A stretch of 10,570 nt of DNA from Symbiobacteriaceae bacterium (lineage in GTDB: Bacteria; Bacillota; JAAYKD01; WRDA01): the NCBI GenBank assembly GCA_009783675.1, contig WRDA01000031.1, forward strand, positions 1 to 10,570, read 5' to 3'. A model generated the notes under the pieces. The model ran no database searches. It saw nothing but the letters and a program-made list of their open reading frames with translations, and was not told the origin of the DNA. Both the position numbers and the translations under genes were made by a program. Each line of letters opens with the position of its first letter. The stretch's first letter is position 1. This document shows, piece after piece, positions 1 through 7,876 of this stretch.

Positions 1-1204
1 CCCTCTGGGAGCTTGGAAAGCAGATCCAACAGATGGTCGTCGGATGCTCCGCAGGTCTCCCGATGAAGACAACGGAACTTTTTTCGCTGTTTATCAGGAA
101 GGTCTGGTTCATGAATATGACGGATTCGCCTTCGATCAGGCACCTCCTCGCTGGGGTTTAGATCTCAACCGTAACTATCCAGTAGAATGGGGGATAGAAT
201 CACGTCAACCCGGAGCTGGTGTCTACCCTCTGTCGGAACCTGAGACAAAAGCTGTAGCAGACTTTGTCCTCGCTCATCCTAACATAGGTGGAGCAGCAAC
301 GCTCCATACTACTGGCGGGGTAATCCTGCGGCCTCCAGGTACAAAACCCGAGAAGAAAAGCAATCCTCACGATATCAAAATCTTAAAGGCGATTGGCGAA
401 ATGGCTGCTCAGGAAACAGGGTACCCGTCAGTGAATGTCTATGATGAGTTCCTGTCAGATGCAGCAAACTTTTCCAGTGGTGCCTTCGATGACTGGCTGT
501 ATGCAACTCAGGGTATCCCAGCTTATACAGTGGAACTCTGGGATCTTGGTTTACGTTCCGGGGTGCACATGTGGCCACGCAAGGATAAGGAAGAGCCGGA
601 ACTGGCAGAGGATTATGCAAAGGTTCTGGCCTGGATCGATCAGGAGAACGGGGGAAGAGGGTTTATAGACTGGCATCATTTCCAGCATCCACAGTTGGGT
701 GAAGTGGAGATAGGAGGATTTGATACCAAGTTTATTGTCCAAAATGCACCTCCCGAGTTACTGGAGCAGGAATGCCAAAAGAATGCAAGCTTCTTCTATC
801 GACATGCACGAACGCTCCCTCGACTCTCTCTGGAGATTCTGGAAGTGAAGAAACTCGATACGAATACCTGGCGTCTAAGTGTTCAGGTAAGTAACCTTGG
901 ATATCTGCCAACCTATCTAACCCAACAAGCTAAGGACATAAGGGTGATCCCTCCGGCAACCGTAGAACTCTGTGGAGCAGCAGTCCTCGACGGAACAGCC
1001 AGAAGAGAGATTCCACAGCTCGAGGGACGCAGCGCGGTTTCCGGAAGTTTTCAGGCCGGGGGCTACCGGGGAGGGCCTGTAGCCAGGCAAAAAGCTCAGT
1101 TTAGCTGGATAATAAAGGGAGAGGCGGACACCGAAGTCTGTGTCAAGGTTGCTTCACGCAAGGCCGGTAACCCGCAGGTGCATCTCAAGCTGTCTGAACA
1201 GTAA
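1..1204 (+). CDS. M14-family zinc carboxypeptidase, 5' end cut by window
   Basis: The reading frame is open from base 2 to the TAA at 1202-1204. The residues before the first ATG (base 44) read PLGAWKADPTDGRR and continue a conserved block of these peptidases, so the ATG is internal and the true start lies left of the window. Metallocarboxypeptidases of this family remove C-terminal residues from peptides, using a zinc held by an HxxE pair and a later His. Visible here are the substrate-binding NRN in LDLNRNYP (codons about 167-175), the third zinc ligand His in LHTTGG (codon 305-307) and the catalytic Glu in YTVELWD (codon 533-535), equivalent to Glu270 of carboxypeptidase A. The HxxE pair lies off the left edge. 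After about base 640 comes a C-terminal region of roughly 180 residues, rich in predicted beta strands, that I do not assign to a named domain. Whether the protein is secreted cannot be seen. The kinase gene starts about 30 bases downstream, which suggests co-transcription. Substrate specificity is unknown. Confidence 0.9.
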   Translation, partial: PLGAWKADPTDGRRMLRRSPDEDNGTFFAVYQEGLVHEYDGFAFDQAPPRWGLDLNRNYPVEWGIESRQPGAGVYPLSEPETKAVADFVLAHPNIGGAATLHTTGGVILRPPGTKPEKKSNPHDIKILKAIGEMAAQETGYPSVNVYDEFLSDAANFSSGAFDDWLYATQGIPAYTVELWDLGLRSGVHMWPRKDKEEPELAEDYAKVLAWIDQENGGRGFIDWHHFQHPQLGEVEIGGFDTKFIVQNAPPELLEQECQKNASFFYRHARTLPRLSLEILEVKKLDTNTWRLSVQVSNLGYLPTYLTQQAKDIRVIPPATVELCGAAVLDGTARREIPQLEGRSAVSGSFQAGGYRGGPVARQKAQFSWIIKGEADTEVCVKVASRKAGNPQVHLKLSEQ

Positions 1205-1224
1205 ACAAAGGCGTCCCTACAGTC

Positions 1225-1229
1225 AAGGA
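1225..1229 (+). promoter_or_regulatory. Ribosome binding site that decides the kinase start
   Basis: AAGGA here is only one base from the GTG at 1231 but ten bases from the in-frame ATG at 1240. The spacing favours the ATG as the real start of the histidine kinase. The two choices differ by three residues, so nothing functional depends on it. Confidence 0.5.
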
Positions 1230-1239
1230 CGTGCATCGT

Positions 1240-3399
1240 ATGATTTCTAATCTCTTTCATAGGCTGAAAAGCAAATTGCGCACTGTTTTAGAGCTCCTCG
1301 GCGTTACTGTCCTGGGTTTTGGAGCAGTGATTCTGGTCGGCTCGATGCTCTTTAATAACACCACCGCTGAAGCAGCGGTGTTTCTGAAACTGGTAAGAGC
1401 TGGGTTTAGTGAACGTTTACTTGGGTATGCCCGGTTGGTGGAAATGGCAGCCAGGACTGATGCAGTGCGAAATTATGACCTGGGCACTGTTAAAGCCTAC
1501 CTCGGTGAAATCGTTGATAATGCTGACGACGTATGGTCTCATTTTATCCTGACCGATGCAACCGGTTACGAGGTAGCCAGCACTCTTGAGGGCGTCAGAC
1601 CTTCGTCTATCGTTAACCAGGAGTATTTCTATACACCCTATAACCGTGGAGACACAGTTATCGCGGAACCTTTATACGGCATGAATGTCGACAGGCGCTT
1701 AATTGGAATTGGTTCACCGGTCAGCGATCAAGGTGTGACAATCGGTGTGTTAGTGGGCTTTCTTCGCCTGGAGTATGTCTCAGCGGTACTCGATGAACAG
1801 AAGATCACTCAAAACAGCTACACTTTTATGATGAACTCCAATGGAACAATATCCGGACATCCTAATGATTCATTCATCTTGAAGAGAAACTGGGTGAATC
1901 CTCCTTATGGAGAGGATCCACCTTACTCAGCTAGTGAAGCCTCTACTATGCGACCAGAACATATGAATACGCTAAAAGCGATGATTTTAGGTAAGAGTGG
2001 TTACACCTTGACCAGAGTGGATGGGGTCTATTCATTAATTACATACATGCCAATGGGTATTCGCTCGATCTCTCTCGCCATGGTATCACCTGCCGACGAA
2101 CTGTTTAGGAACAGTTTACTTATCGCCCTGTTTATGGTGTCAAGTCTCATCCTGCTTCTTTATTCGGTGGTCACCAGCAGACGCCTGCTAGACAATGTGG
2201 AGCTTAATGTCGTACTGCGAGAGCGGGCAGAAGCAGCGAGTCTTGCAAAAAGCACCTTTCTTTCAAACATGAGTCACGAAATTCGTACACCTCTCAACGC
2301 TGTGCTTGGATTTACTCAACTGAGCCGTATAGGTGGCAAGGAAGAGAACCTACAGGAGAATCTTCGTCATATCGAAAACTCATCACGCCATATGCTATCC
2401 ATCATCAATGATATCCTGGATATGTCCAAAATCGAAGCCGGTAAACTGGAAATTGCCAGGGTAATCTTTTCGCTGAAGAACTGTATTGAAGATATTAATG
2501 ATATCATCCAATCCAGTGTTGCCGTGAAGGGAGTCAGCTACAAATGTGACGGTAACTCTCTGGAGCCTTACTGGGTATATGGGGATGATATGCGTCTTAA
2601 GCAGGTGGTACTGAACCTGCTCTCCAACGCAGTGAAGTTTACGGAAAGTGGGGGCTCCGTGAATCTGACCGGGAGCCTGATAGAAGAACGAAACGGCGTA
2701 CTCTGGATAAGGTTTGACGTGCAGGATACCGGTATTGGAATGTCCCCTGAAAAGATGGATCGCTTGTTCCAACCCTTCGAACAGGGCGATGATCGAACGA
2801 CCAGGATCTTTGGCGGAACTGGTCTTGGCTTGGCTATCTCCAAGGCTATCGTTGAGATGATGCAGGGATCGATCTCCATCGCCAGTCACGAGGGCGAAGG
2901 GAGTACATTTACCGTTATCGTAGGATTAGATAGAGCAGAGGCTCAGATGGATCTTAAGGATGAGGCATCTGACGACCAGGAGGGAGGTCTGTCAGGGGTT
3001 AGGATCCTTCTGGTCGATGATGTGGACCTGAACAGAGAAATCGTGATCGAAATGTTAAGAGATACCGGAGCCACCTTTTATGAGACGAGTAATGGTCAGG
3101 AGGCTGTCGACGCTTTTATTAACTCTCCTGAAGGCTATTTCGATCTGGTGCTCATGGATGTTCAAATGCCTGTTCTGGATGGTTACTCAGCTTCCCGTCT
3201 GATACGTTCAGCTGAGCGCGGAGATGCGAGTAGCATATGTATTTTAGCCTTAACCGCTAATGCTTTTCGTGAAGACTTTCATGCTGCTATTGAAGCAGGT
3301 ATGGACGGTCATATCGCCAAACCATTTGATTACACAAAGTTACTGAGCACCGTCGGTGAAGAGTTACACAGGAAAAGAAAGCAAGAGGGAGCGGAATAG
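1240..3399 (+). CDS. Hybrid sensor histidine kinase with Cache-like sensor and receiver domain
   Basis: This is a membrane sensor kinase. Residues are numbered from the alternative GTG at 1231. A first transmembrane helix (about 17-41) and a second (about 294-315) flank an extracytoplasmic region of about 250 residues whose layout fits a double Cache ligand sensor. No HAMP domain is evident; a short helical linker leads to the HisKA domain with the phosphorylated His349 in NMSHEIRTP. The ATPase domain has the N box (NLLSNAVKF, Asn465), G1 (DTGIGM), F box (LFQPFEQGD) and G2 (GGTGLGLAIS), so it looks catalytically intact. A C-terminal receiver (about 590-712) keeps the acidic pair Asp596/597, phospho-acceptor Asp643 in LMDVQMP, Thr675 and Lys697. 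No HPt or DNA-binding output domain is present, so phosphate must pass to a partner encoded elsewhere, or the receiver regulates the kinase itself. It sits between a peptidase gene and a polysaccharide acetylation pair; control of these is a guess from position. The signal is unknown. Confidence 0.93.
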   Translation: MISNLFHRLKSKLRTVLELLGVTVLGFGAVILVGSMLFNNTTAEAAVFLKLVRAGFSERLLGYARLVEMAARTDAVRNYDLGTVKAYLGEIVDNADDVWSHFILTDATGYEVASTLEGVRPSSIVNQEYFYTPYNRGDTVIAEPLYGMNVDRRLIGIGSPVSDQGVTIGVLVGFLRLEYVSAVLDEQKITQNSYTFMMNSNGTISGHPNDSFILKRNWVNPPYGEDPPYSASEASTMRPEHMNTLKAMILGKSGYTLTRVDGVYSLITYMPMGIRSISLAMVSPADELFRNSLLIALFMVSSLILLLYSVVTSRRLLDNVELNVVLRERAEAASLAKSTFLSNMSHEIRTPLNAVLGFTQLSRIGGKEENLQENLRHIENSSRHMLSIINDILDMSKIEAGKLEIARVIFSLKNCIEDINDIIQSSVAVKGVSYKCDGNSLEPYWVYGDDMRLKQVVLNLLSNAVKFTESGGSVNLTGSLIEERNGVLWIRFDVQDTGIGMSPEKMDRLFQPFEQGDDRTTRIFGGTGLGLAISKAIVEMMQGSISIASHEGEGSTFTVIVGLDRAEAQMDLKDEASDDQEGGLSGVRILLVDDVDLNREIVIEMLRDTGATFYETSNGQEAVDAFINSPEGYFDLVLMDVQMPVLDGYSASRLIRSAERGDASSICILALTANAFREDFHAAIEAGMDGHIAKPFDYTKLLSTVGEELHRKRKQEGAE

Positions 3400-3501
3400 A
3401 TGAATCGATACAAGGATGAGGGCGCTCAGGTGCAGGACACCCGATATTGGCTTGTTACTTCCGGCCGAGTAGCGCCATTCCCAGACAGATCAACCGAGTA
3501 A
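3400..3501 (+). CDS. Candidate 33-residue small ORF between kinase and MBOAT genes
   Basis: An ATG follows the kinase TAG stop with no base between. It opens a frame of 33 codons ending in TAA at 3499-3501, three bases before the MBOAT start. The sequence begins MNRYKDEGAQVQDTRYW and ends PFPDRSTE; it is hydrophilic, has no signal or membrane segment, and I do not recognise it. A purine-rich GAGGGA at 3385-3390 lies nine bases before the ATG, a good ribosome binding position. The MBOAT gene lacks a comparable site, so translation of this ORF could deliver ribosomes to it. The kinase, this ORF and MBOAT are all in one frame. It could instead be chance open sequence or a read-through extension of the kinase. 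Function is not assigned. Confidence 0.4.
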   Translation: MNRYKDEGAQVQDTRYWLVTSGRVAPFPDRSTE

Positions 3502-3504
3502 CTC

Positions 3505-4917
3505 ATGCTCTTCTCCAGCTTAAGCTTTCTCTTCTTTTTTCTTCCTCTAGCCCTATCGGGATACTTTCTCCTCAGGACCAGGGATTCTCGTAATCTTTTT
3601 CTCCTCATCGTAAGTCTTCTATTTTATGCCTGGGGAGAGCCCTGGTTCGTCTTTGTAATGATACTCTCGATTGCAGCTAACTGGGGTTTTGGCATGTGGG
3701 TAGCATACATAAAAGAACGAGAAGCAACCATGTGGCCGGTTCTTTTCATATGTTGCACTGCAAATCTCAGCTTGCTTTTTGTGTACAAGTATCTAAACTT
3801 CCTGGTCGCAAATCTGGAGCATCTTTTTGGTATTACAGCCAACATACCTGGCCTGAAACTACCCATAGGCATATCCTTCTTTACTTTTCAGGCTATCTCC
3901 TACTTAGTCGATGTAGCACGTGGCGACAGTGAAGTACAGCGTAATCCCCTGCTTGTCGGTCTCTATATAGCTTTTTTCCCGCAACTCGTTGCTGGACCTA
4001 TTATCCGTTATCGAACTATAGCAGCGGCTTTTGCTAAGCGCCAGGAGAGTTTCCAGGACTTCACTATCGGCATAGAGCGTTTTGTCATCGGACTTTGCAA
4101 AAAGGTACTCATAGCTAATACTCTGGCTATCGTCGCTGATCGGGCTTTCGCTATGCGACCCGAATGGCTGTCTGCTTCATATGCCTGGCTGGGAGCGTTG
4201 GCATATAGTTTACAGATATATTTTGATTTTTCTGGGTATTCGGATATGGCTTTGGGCTTAGGACGGATTTTTGGCTTCCATTTCGAGGAAAACTTCAATC
4301 TACCCTATATGTCTGCATCCATCAGCGAGTTCTGGCGACGTTGGCACATCTCTCTGGGAACCTGGTTTCGGGATTATGTTTATTTCCCTTTGGGTGGCTC
4401 CAGGGTGGAAACCAGCAGACGTCTGGTCTTTAACCTGGCAGTTGTCTGGTTGCTAACCGGATTATGGCATGGAGCTGAATGGACATTCATTCTCTGGGGT
4501 CTCTATTTCCTTGTCTTTCTGATCATCGAAAAACTAAGCGGAATGGATACAACCAGTCAACTGGGTTGGCAGTTACCGAGGCGACTCTACACTTTGACAG
4601 TGGTGATCTGTGGTTGGGTTCTTTTCCGAGCTAACGATCTCACCCATGCGCTTTCGTATTTTCGTAGTATGTTGGGCCTGAACTCCATCGCGCATGTCGA
4701 TCCCCTGGCGATTCTGTATTTACGTGAGAATGCAGTGATCCTGGTTGTAGCTCTCCTGCTGTGTGGTCCGGTGGGGAAGTTCATAAGTCTACAGGTAACC
4801 AGGTATAAGCGACTGACATTACTCTTGCAACCGGTCAGCTTGGTTTTACTCTTTTTAATGGCCGTAAGCTGCATTGTGAAAAACACCTATAATCCTTTCA
4901 TATACTTTAACTTCTGA
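3505..4917 (+). CDS. AlgI-type MBOAT membrane O-acyltransferase
   Basis: This 470-residue, very hydrophobic multi-pass protein belongs to the membrane-bound O-acyltransferase family, in the branch of AlgI and DltB, which move acyl groups (usually acetyl) across the membrane for modification of exported polysaccharides or cell-wall polymers. Recognisable blocks in order are the typical N-terminus MLFSSLSFLFFFLPL, LPIGISFFTFQ (119-129), FPQLVAGPI (158-166), DFSGYSDMALG (241-251), SEFWRRWHISLG (274-285), YFPLGG (293-298) and LTGLWHGA (317-324). His322 in the last block matches the family's catalytic histidine. The length is normal for AlgI-like members. The start is fixed by family conservation, yet there is no clear ribosome binding site before it, which suggests coupling to the upstream small ORF or kinase. 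The next gene, a DHHW/AlgX-AlgJ-like protein 12 bases on, is the usual partner and supports a polysaccharide O-acetylation role over D-alanylation, since no dltA, dltC or dltD is seen. Confidence 0.95.
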   Translation: MLFSSLSFLFFFLPLALSGYFLLRTRDSRNLFLLIVSLLFYAWGEPWFVFVMILSIAANWGFGMWVAYIKEREATMWPVLFICCTANLSLLFVYKYLNFLVANLEHLFGITANIPGLKLPIGISFFTFQAISYLVDVARGDSEVQRNPLLVGLYIAFFPQLVAGPIIRYRTIAAAFAKRQESFQDFTIGIERFVIGLCKKVLIANTLAIVADRAFAMRPEWLSASYAWLGALAYSLQIYFDFSGYSDMALGLGRIFGFHFEENFNLPYMSASISEFWRRWHISLGTWFRDYVYFPLGGSRVETSRRLVFNLAVVWLLTGLWHGAEWTFILWGLYFLVFLIIEKLSGMDTTSQLGWQLPRRLYTLTVVICGWVLFRANDLTHALSYFRSMLGLNSIAHVDPLAILYLRENAVILVVALLLCGPVGKFISLQVTRYKRLTLLLQPVSLVLLFLMAVSCIVKNTYNPFIYFNF

Positions 4918-4929
4918 CGAGGTAGGCTT

Positions 4930-6171
4930 ATGTTGTTTTCCGATGGTTTGTATCATGAAATCAGAGCACAGGGCCAGAGAGGTATTACGACACTCCTGAT
5001 CCTACTGCTTTTGTTCGCCTTGGGTACAGCGACCATACTGAGCAGTGGAGCAGCGGTGATCAGCGATCTGCGAATCTCCTGGCAGAGCGCGAAATTGGAA
5101 CCTCTGCTTATAACGAGAGCAGAACTGATGATTGCCGGTCTGGAGTCCTCCATCCAGGAGCGTATCTTTGCCCGTCTGTACTGGATCGATATTTTTGGTT
5201 TATATCAGCGTGGCATGGGTCGGCGGACAGTTGAGGACAGCAGTGGGCAATTGGTCCTCAAGGACACCTATGGTAATCTTCATTTCCTATATTATCAACA
5301 GGACACCACTTATGCTACAGAGCAATATGCAGCTTTTGCCGCGAACTTGCAGGAACGCTCCTTACGACAACTCTATGTTCAGTTGCCAAACAAAAAGATC
5401 CCGAAATACACCTTGTTACCTCTGCCAATGGATAATCGCTCCAATGAGACGGCAGATACCTTTCTTGAGGGGTTGCAGAAGAAGGATCTGGCTTATCTAG
5501 ATCTACGCAGCGAGATTTTGGAGAGCGGCATTCCTTACGAAAGGTTATTTTACCGTACCGATCATCATTGGCAGACAAATGCCGCATTTTGGGCAGCCAA
5601 TAGCATACTTGGCTATTTAAGTAGTGATCTGGGATGGCAGTTCTCAGCAGGCTTCATGGATATTTCCAACTATGAAACTATTACCTATGCCAAATCATTT
5701 CTGGGCTCTCAGGGTAAACGCACCGGCCGTTTTTATGCCGGCGTGGATGATTTTTCAGTCATTTTTCCCCATCATGAAGGTGATTTCTCTCTCTACGCTA
5801 ATGGATTGCCTGAACCATTATGGCAGGGTACTTTTCGCCAGACTTTCATACGGGAGGAATACCTGGATCCAGGCCAACCCGTCTATAAGGCTCGTTATGG
5901 CGCATTTTTAGAATATGATATGGGACTGGTGCAGATCATCAACCATGAACTCCCTCAGGAAAAAAGAATCCTTATTATAAAGGATTCTTTTACGCAGGCA
6001 ATGGCACCATTCCTGGCCCAGCACTTCGCGGAGGTATGGCTCCTGGACTTACGAGCTTTCGCTGAATTAAATCTTGATCTATGGGATGTCATATCGGGCA
6101 TAAATCCTGATTTAGTCATGGTAATATATAATACTGAAGTTTTTAGCGAAGTGATGTTTACTTTTAAGTGA
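4930..6171 (+). CDS. DHHW-family (AlgX/AlgJ-like) SGNH-type O-acetylation protein
   Basis: This 413-residue protein has one N-terminal hydrophobic helix (about 19-40) that probably anchors it with the rest outside the membrane. The signature YRTDHHWQT places Asp211 and His212 in the DHHW motif, and KDSF at 351-354 supplies the predicted nucleophile Ser353. These are the elements of an SGNH-hydrolase-like site as in AlgJ and AlgX, which transfer acetyl groups to a secreted polysaccharide. The gene follows the MBOAT gene with a 12-base gap and a GAGG site at 4919-4922, matching the common MBOAT plus SGNH-like pairing. The polymer modified is not encoded here, so the substrate is unknown. Its TGA stop is one base from the stop of the convergent RNase J gene. 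The codons around Ser353 form a perfect 12-bp inverted repeat that may end transcription from the opposite strand. Confidence 0.9.
   Translation: MLFSDGLYHEIRAQGQRGITTLLILLLLFALGTATILSSGAAVISDLRISWQSAKLEPLLITRAELMIAGLESSIQERIFARLYWIDIFGLYQRGMGRRTVEDSSGQLVLKDTYGNLHFLYYQQDTTYATEQYAAFAANLQERSLRQLYVQLPNKKIPKYTLLPLPMDNRSNETADTFLEGLQKKDLAYLDLRSEILESGIPYERLFYRTDHHWQTNAAFWAANSILGYLSSDLGWQFSAGFMDISNYETITYAKSFLGSQGKRTGRFYAGVDDFSVIFPHHEGDFSLYANGLPEPLWQGTFRQTFIREEYLDPGQPVYKARYGAFLEYDMGLVQIINHELPQEKRILIIKDSFTQAMAPFLAQHFAEVWLLDLRAFAELNLDLWDVISGINPDLVMVIYNTEVFSEVMFTFK
5960..5991 (-). terminator. Intrinsic-terminator-like hairpin inside the DHHW gene, on the RNase J side
   Basis: AAAAGAATCCTT at 5962-5973 and its exact reverse complement at 5980-5991 give a 12-bp stem with a 6-base loop. 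Read on the minus strand, the stem ends in six consecutive T residues (bases 5965 down to 5960), as expected of a rho-independent terminator for the RNase J transcript, about 180 bases past its stop codon. On the plus strand only four T residues follow. The stem has only four G-C pairs, and part of it is the A/T tract itself, so strength is uncertain. No better candidate is visible at the gene junction. Confidence 0.5.
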
Positions 6172-6172
6172 T

Positions 6173-7840
6173 CTAATACTCGACGATGACGGGAATTATC
6201 ATCGGCCGTCTTCCGGTTTTGTCGAAAAGATAACTGCTAAGATTATCGTCGAGCTGATTCTTAACTTGCTCAATGGTATTACGTCCGCTCTGCCGACACT
6301 GAGCTATGACCTCCAGAGCTTTTTGCTTCATCTCCTCGATCAGAGCTTCGGACTCTCTCATATACACAAATCCCCTGGAGAGAACCTCGATGTCGTCATG
6401 AAAGATACGACGCCTTGTGTTATAGGAGAGAACAAGAGTTACGGTACCTTCCAAGGATAGTATCTGTCGCTCACGCAATACAGTATTAGCGACATCTCCC
6501 ACTCCAAGCCCATCCACATAGGTCGCTCCAGCATCCACTTTGCCAACTTTGCGAATGCTATCTGCGGAGATCTCTATGACATCACCAATTTCAGCACGGT
6601 AACAGTCATCCCTGGGGACACCCATACTTTCCATACTTCTGATTAGGGCTGCCTGATGGCGGAACTCACCGTGAAAAGGCAAGATATAGCGGGGTTTGAC
6701 CAGGTTGTAGAGAAGCTTTAGATCCTCACTATTAGCGTGACCCGAGACATGCACGTCATCGATCCCCTGATGGATAACCGTTGCACCTGCCCGGTACAAC
6801 CCATTAACCACACGATTGACCATAGTGTCATTTCCTGAAATTGGCGATGAGGAGAGTATCACCAGATCATCAGGAAGGATGTTTACAGTTGGATGATTCT
6901 GATTAGCCATGCGCGATAAGCCAGATAGGGGCTCCCCCTGTGAGCCTGTGGATAAGATTACCTGCTCCTGCACAGGACGACGAAGCAGTTCCTCTATAGG
7001 CAGAAAACAACCTGCGGGATAGCGCAGATACCCCAGAGCGGAGGCAATTTCGATGTTGTTGACCATACTGCGCCCAACGGCTGCCAGTGAACGTTTATGT
7101 CGGACTACAGTGTCGAACACTTGCTGAATACGATGTATATTCGAAGCGAAGGAAGCGATGATGATCCTGGATTGCGGATGGCTGCGGAAAATGCGGTCGA
7201 AGCTCTGACCGACCACTCGGTCTGACCGGGTAAAGCCTTCTCTCTCGGCATTGGTGCTATCACAGATAAGTGCCAGCACCCCTCTGTTACCTATACTTGC
7301 CAGGCGTTGCAGGTCCATGGGATCGCCCTCGACCGGAGTCTGGTCGAACTTAAAATCGCCACTGTGCAGGATGATGCCGGCTGGAGTGGTGATTGCCAGG
7401 GAGTAGCTGTCCGGGATGCTATGATTGTTCAGCAGAAACTCCACCTTGAAGTGCTTACCAATAGGGATAGCGATGCCATCAGTGACAATATGCTGATCTG
7501 CTGTTATATGATGCTCTTTGAGTTTAATAGCCAGCATTCCATGGGTCAGGGGAGACGCGTATACCGGCAGGGGAAGCTCCCGCAGGAGATAAGGAACACC
7601 TCCGATATGGTCCTCATGAGCATGGGTGAGGATAAGGGCTTGAATCATATGCCTGTTTTGCTTCAGATAATCGATTTTTGCCAAAACTAAATCGATTCCC
7701 AGCATTTCATCATCGGGGAACTTTAGTCCGGCATCGATTACGATGATCTCCCGCCCATAGCGTAGTGCAGTCATGCTTTTTCCGATCTCACCAACCCCGC
7801 CAAGGGGAATGACTTGGATACGACTGGCTCTTCTGTTCAA
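6173..7840 (-). CDS. rnj: Ribonuclease J (metallo-beta-lactamase / beta-CASP nuclease)
   Basis: This 555-residue protein is full length for RNase J, the 5'-to-3' exonuclease and endonuclease central to mRNA decay and rRNA maturation in Bacillota and other bacteria lacking an RNase E-centred system. The metallo-beta-lactamase core opens with IPLGGVGEIG (11-20) and carries the metal-binding HAHEDH (73-78), His140, and Asp162 in HSGDF. The beta-CASP insert spans roughly 200-360, with CDSTNAEREG at its start. After it come the conserved HVSGHA (His368) and PFHGE (His390). The C-terminal portion from about 450 is the usual RNase J end domain. The start is a TTG supported by a perfect AGGAGG seven bases upstream (bases 7848-7853), giving MNRRASRIQVIPLGG. 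A sigma-A-like promoter lies just upstream. The gene converges on the acetylation genes and diverges from ftsE; neither neighbour is functionally related. Whether it is J1- or J2-like cannot be told from this sequence alone. Confidence 0.96.
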   Translation of the reverse strand: MNRRASRIQVIPLGGVGEIGKSMTALRYGREIIVIDAGLKFPDDEMLGIDLVLAKIDYLKQNRHMIQALILTHAHEDHIGGVPYLLRELPLPVYASPLTHGMLAIKLKEHHITADQHIVTDGIAIPIGKHFKVEFLLNNHSIPDSYSLAITTPAGIILHSGDFKFDQTPVEGDPMDLQRLASIGNRGVLALICDSTNAEREGFTRSDRVVGQSFDRIFRSHPQSRIIIASFASNIHRIQQVFDTVVRHKRSLAAVGRSMVNNIEIASALGYLRYPAGCFLPIEELLRRPVQEQVILSTGSQGEPLSGLSRMANQNHPTVNILPDDLVILSSSPISGNDTMVNRVVNGLYRAGATVIHQGIDDVHVSGHANSEDLKLLYNLVKPRYILPFHGEFRHQAALIRSMESMGVPRDDCYRAEIGDVIEISADSIRKVGKVDAGATYVDGLGVGDVANTVLRERQILSLEGTVTLVLSYNTRRRIFHDDIEVLSRGFVYMRESEALIEEMKQKALEVIAQCRQSGRNTIEQVKNQLDDNLSSYLFDKTGRRPMIIPVIVEY

Positions 7841-7847
7841 AAAACTA

Positions 7848-7853
7848 CCTCCT
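7848..7853 (-). promoter_or_regulatory. Ribosome binding site AGGAGG supporting a TTG start for RNase J
   Basis: The minus strand reads AGGAGG followed by seven bases and then TTG. This is an optimal site and fixes the unusual start codon; no ATG is placed nearer to the conserved N-terminus. Confidence 0.85.
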
Positions 7854-7876
7854 AAAGGTTCTCGTTATTAGCATAT

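Noticed and set aside
1..43. A start codon at base 44 for the M14 peptidase
   Set aside because: The frame is open to the left edge and the preceding residues belong to a conserved block of the family, so the ATG at 44 is internal and the gene is truncated by the window.
1362..1380. GC-rich hairpin (CACCGCTG, AAG loop, CAGCGGTG) early in the kinase gene, a possible attenuator
   Set aside because: An 8-bp perfect stem of this kind is expected about once by chance in a window this size. Only three T residues follow, and it lies inside translated sequence just after the first membrane helix.
2395..2889. Minus-strand open frame of 164 residues inside the kinase gene
   Set aside because: It mirrors the kinase catalytic region on the opposite strand. 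The translation has no recognisable domain and the kinase frame is intact throughout, so it is a shadow frame.
3505..6171. Reading the MBOAT and following gene as a D-alanylation (DltB/DltD) system
   Set aside because: The second gene has the DHHW motif and KDSF rather than DltD features, and no dltA or dltC is present nearby. The O-acetylation reading fits better.
7307..7690. Plus-strand open frame of 127 residues opposite RNase J
   Set aside because: It overlaps the metallo-beta-lactamase core coding sequence, including the HAHEDH codons in antisense, and has no domain signature of its own.
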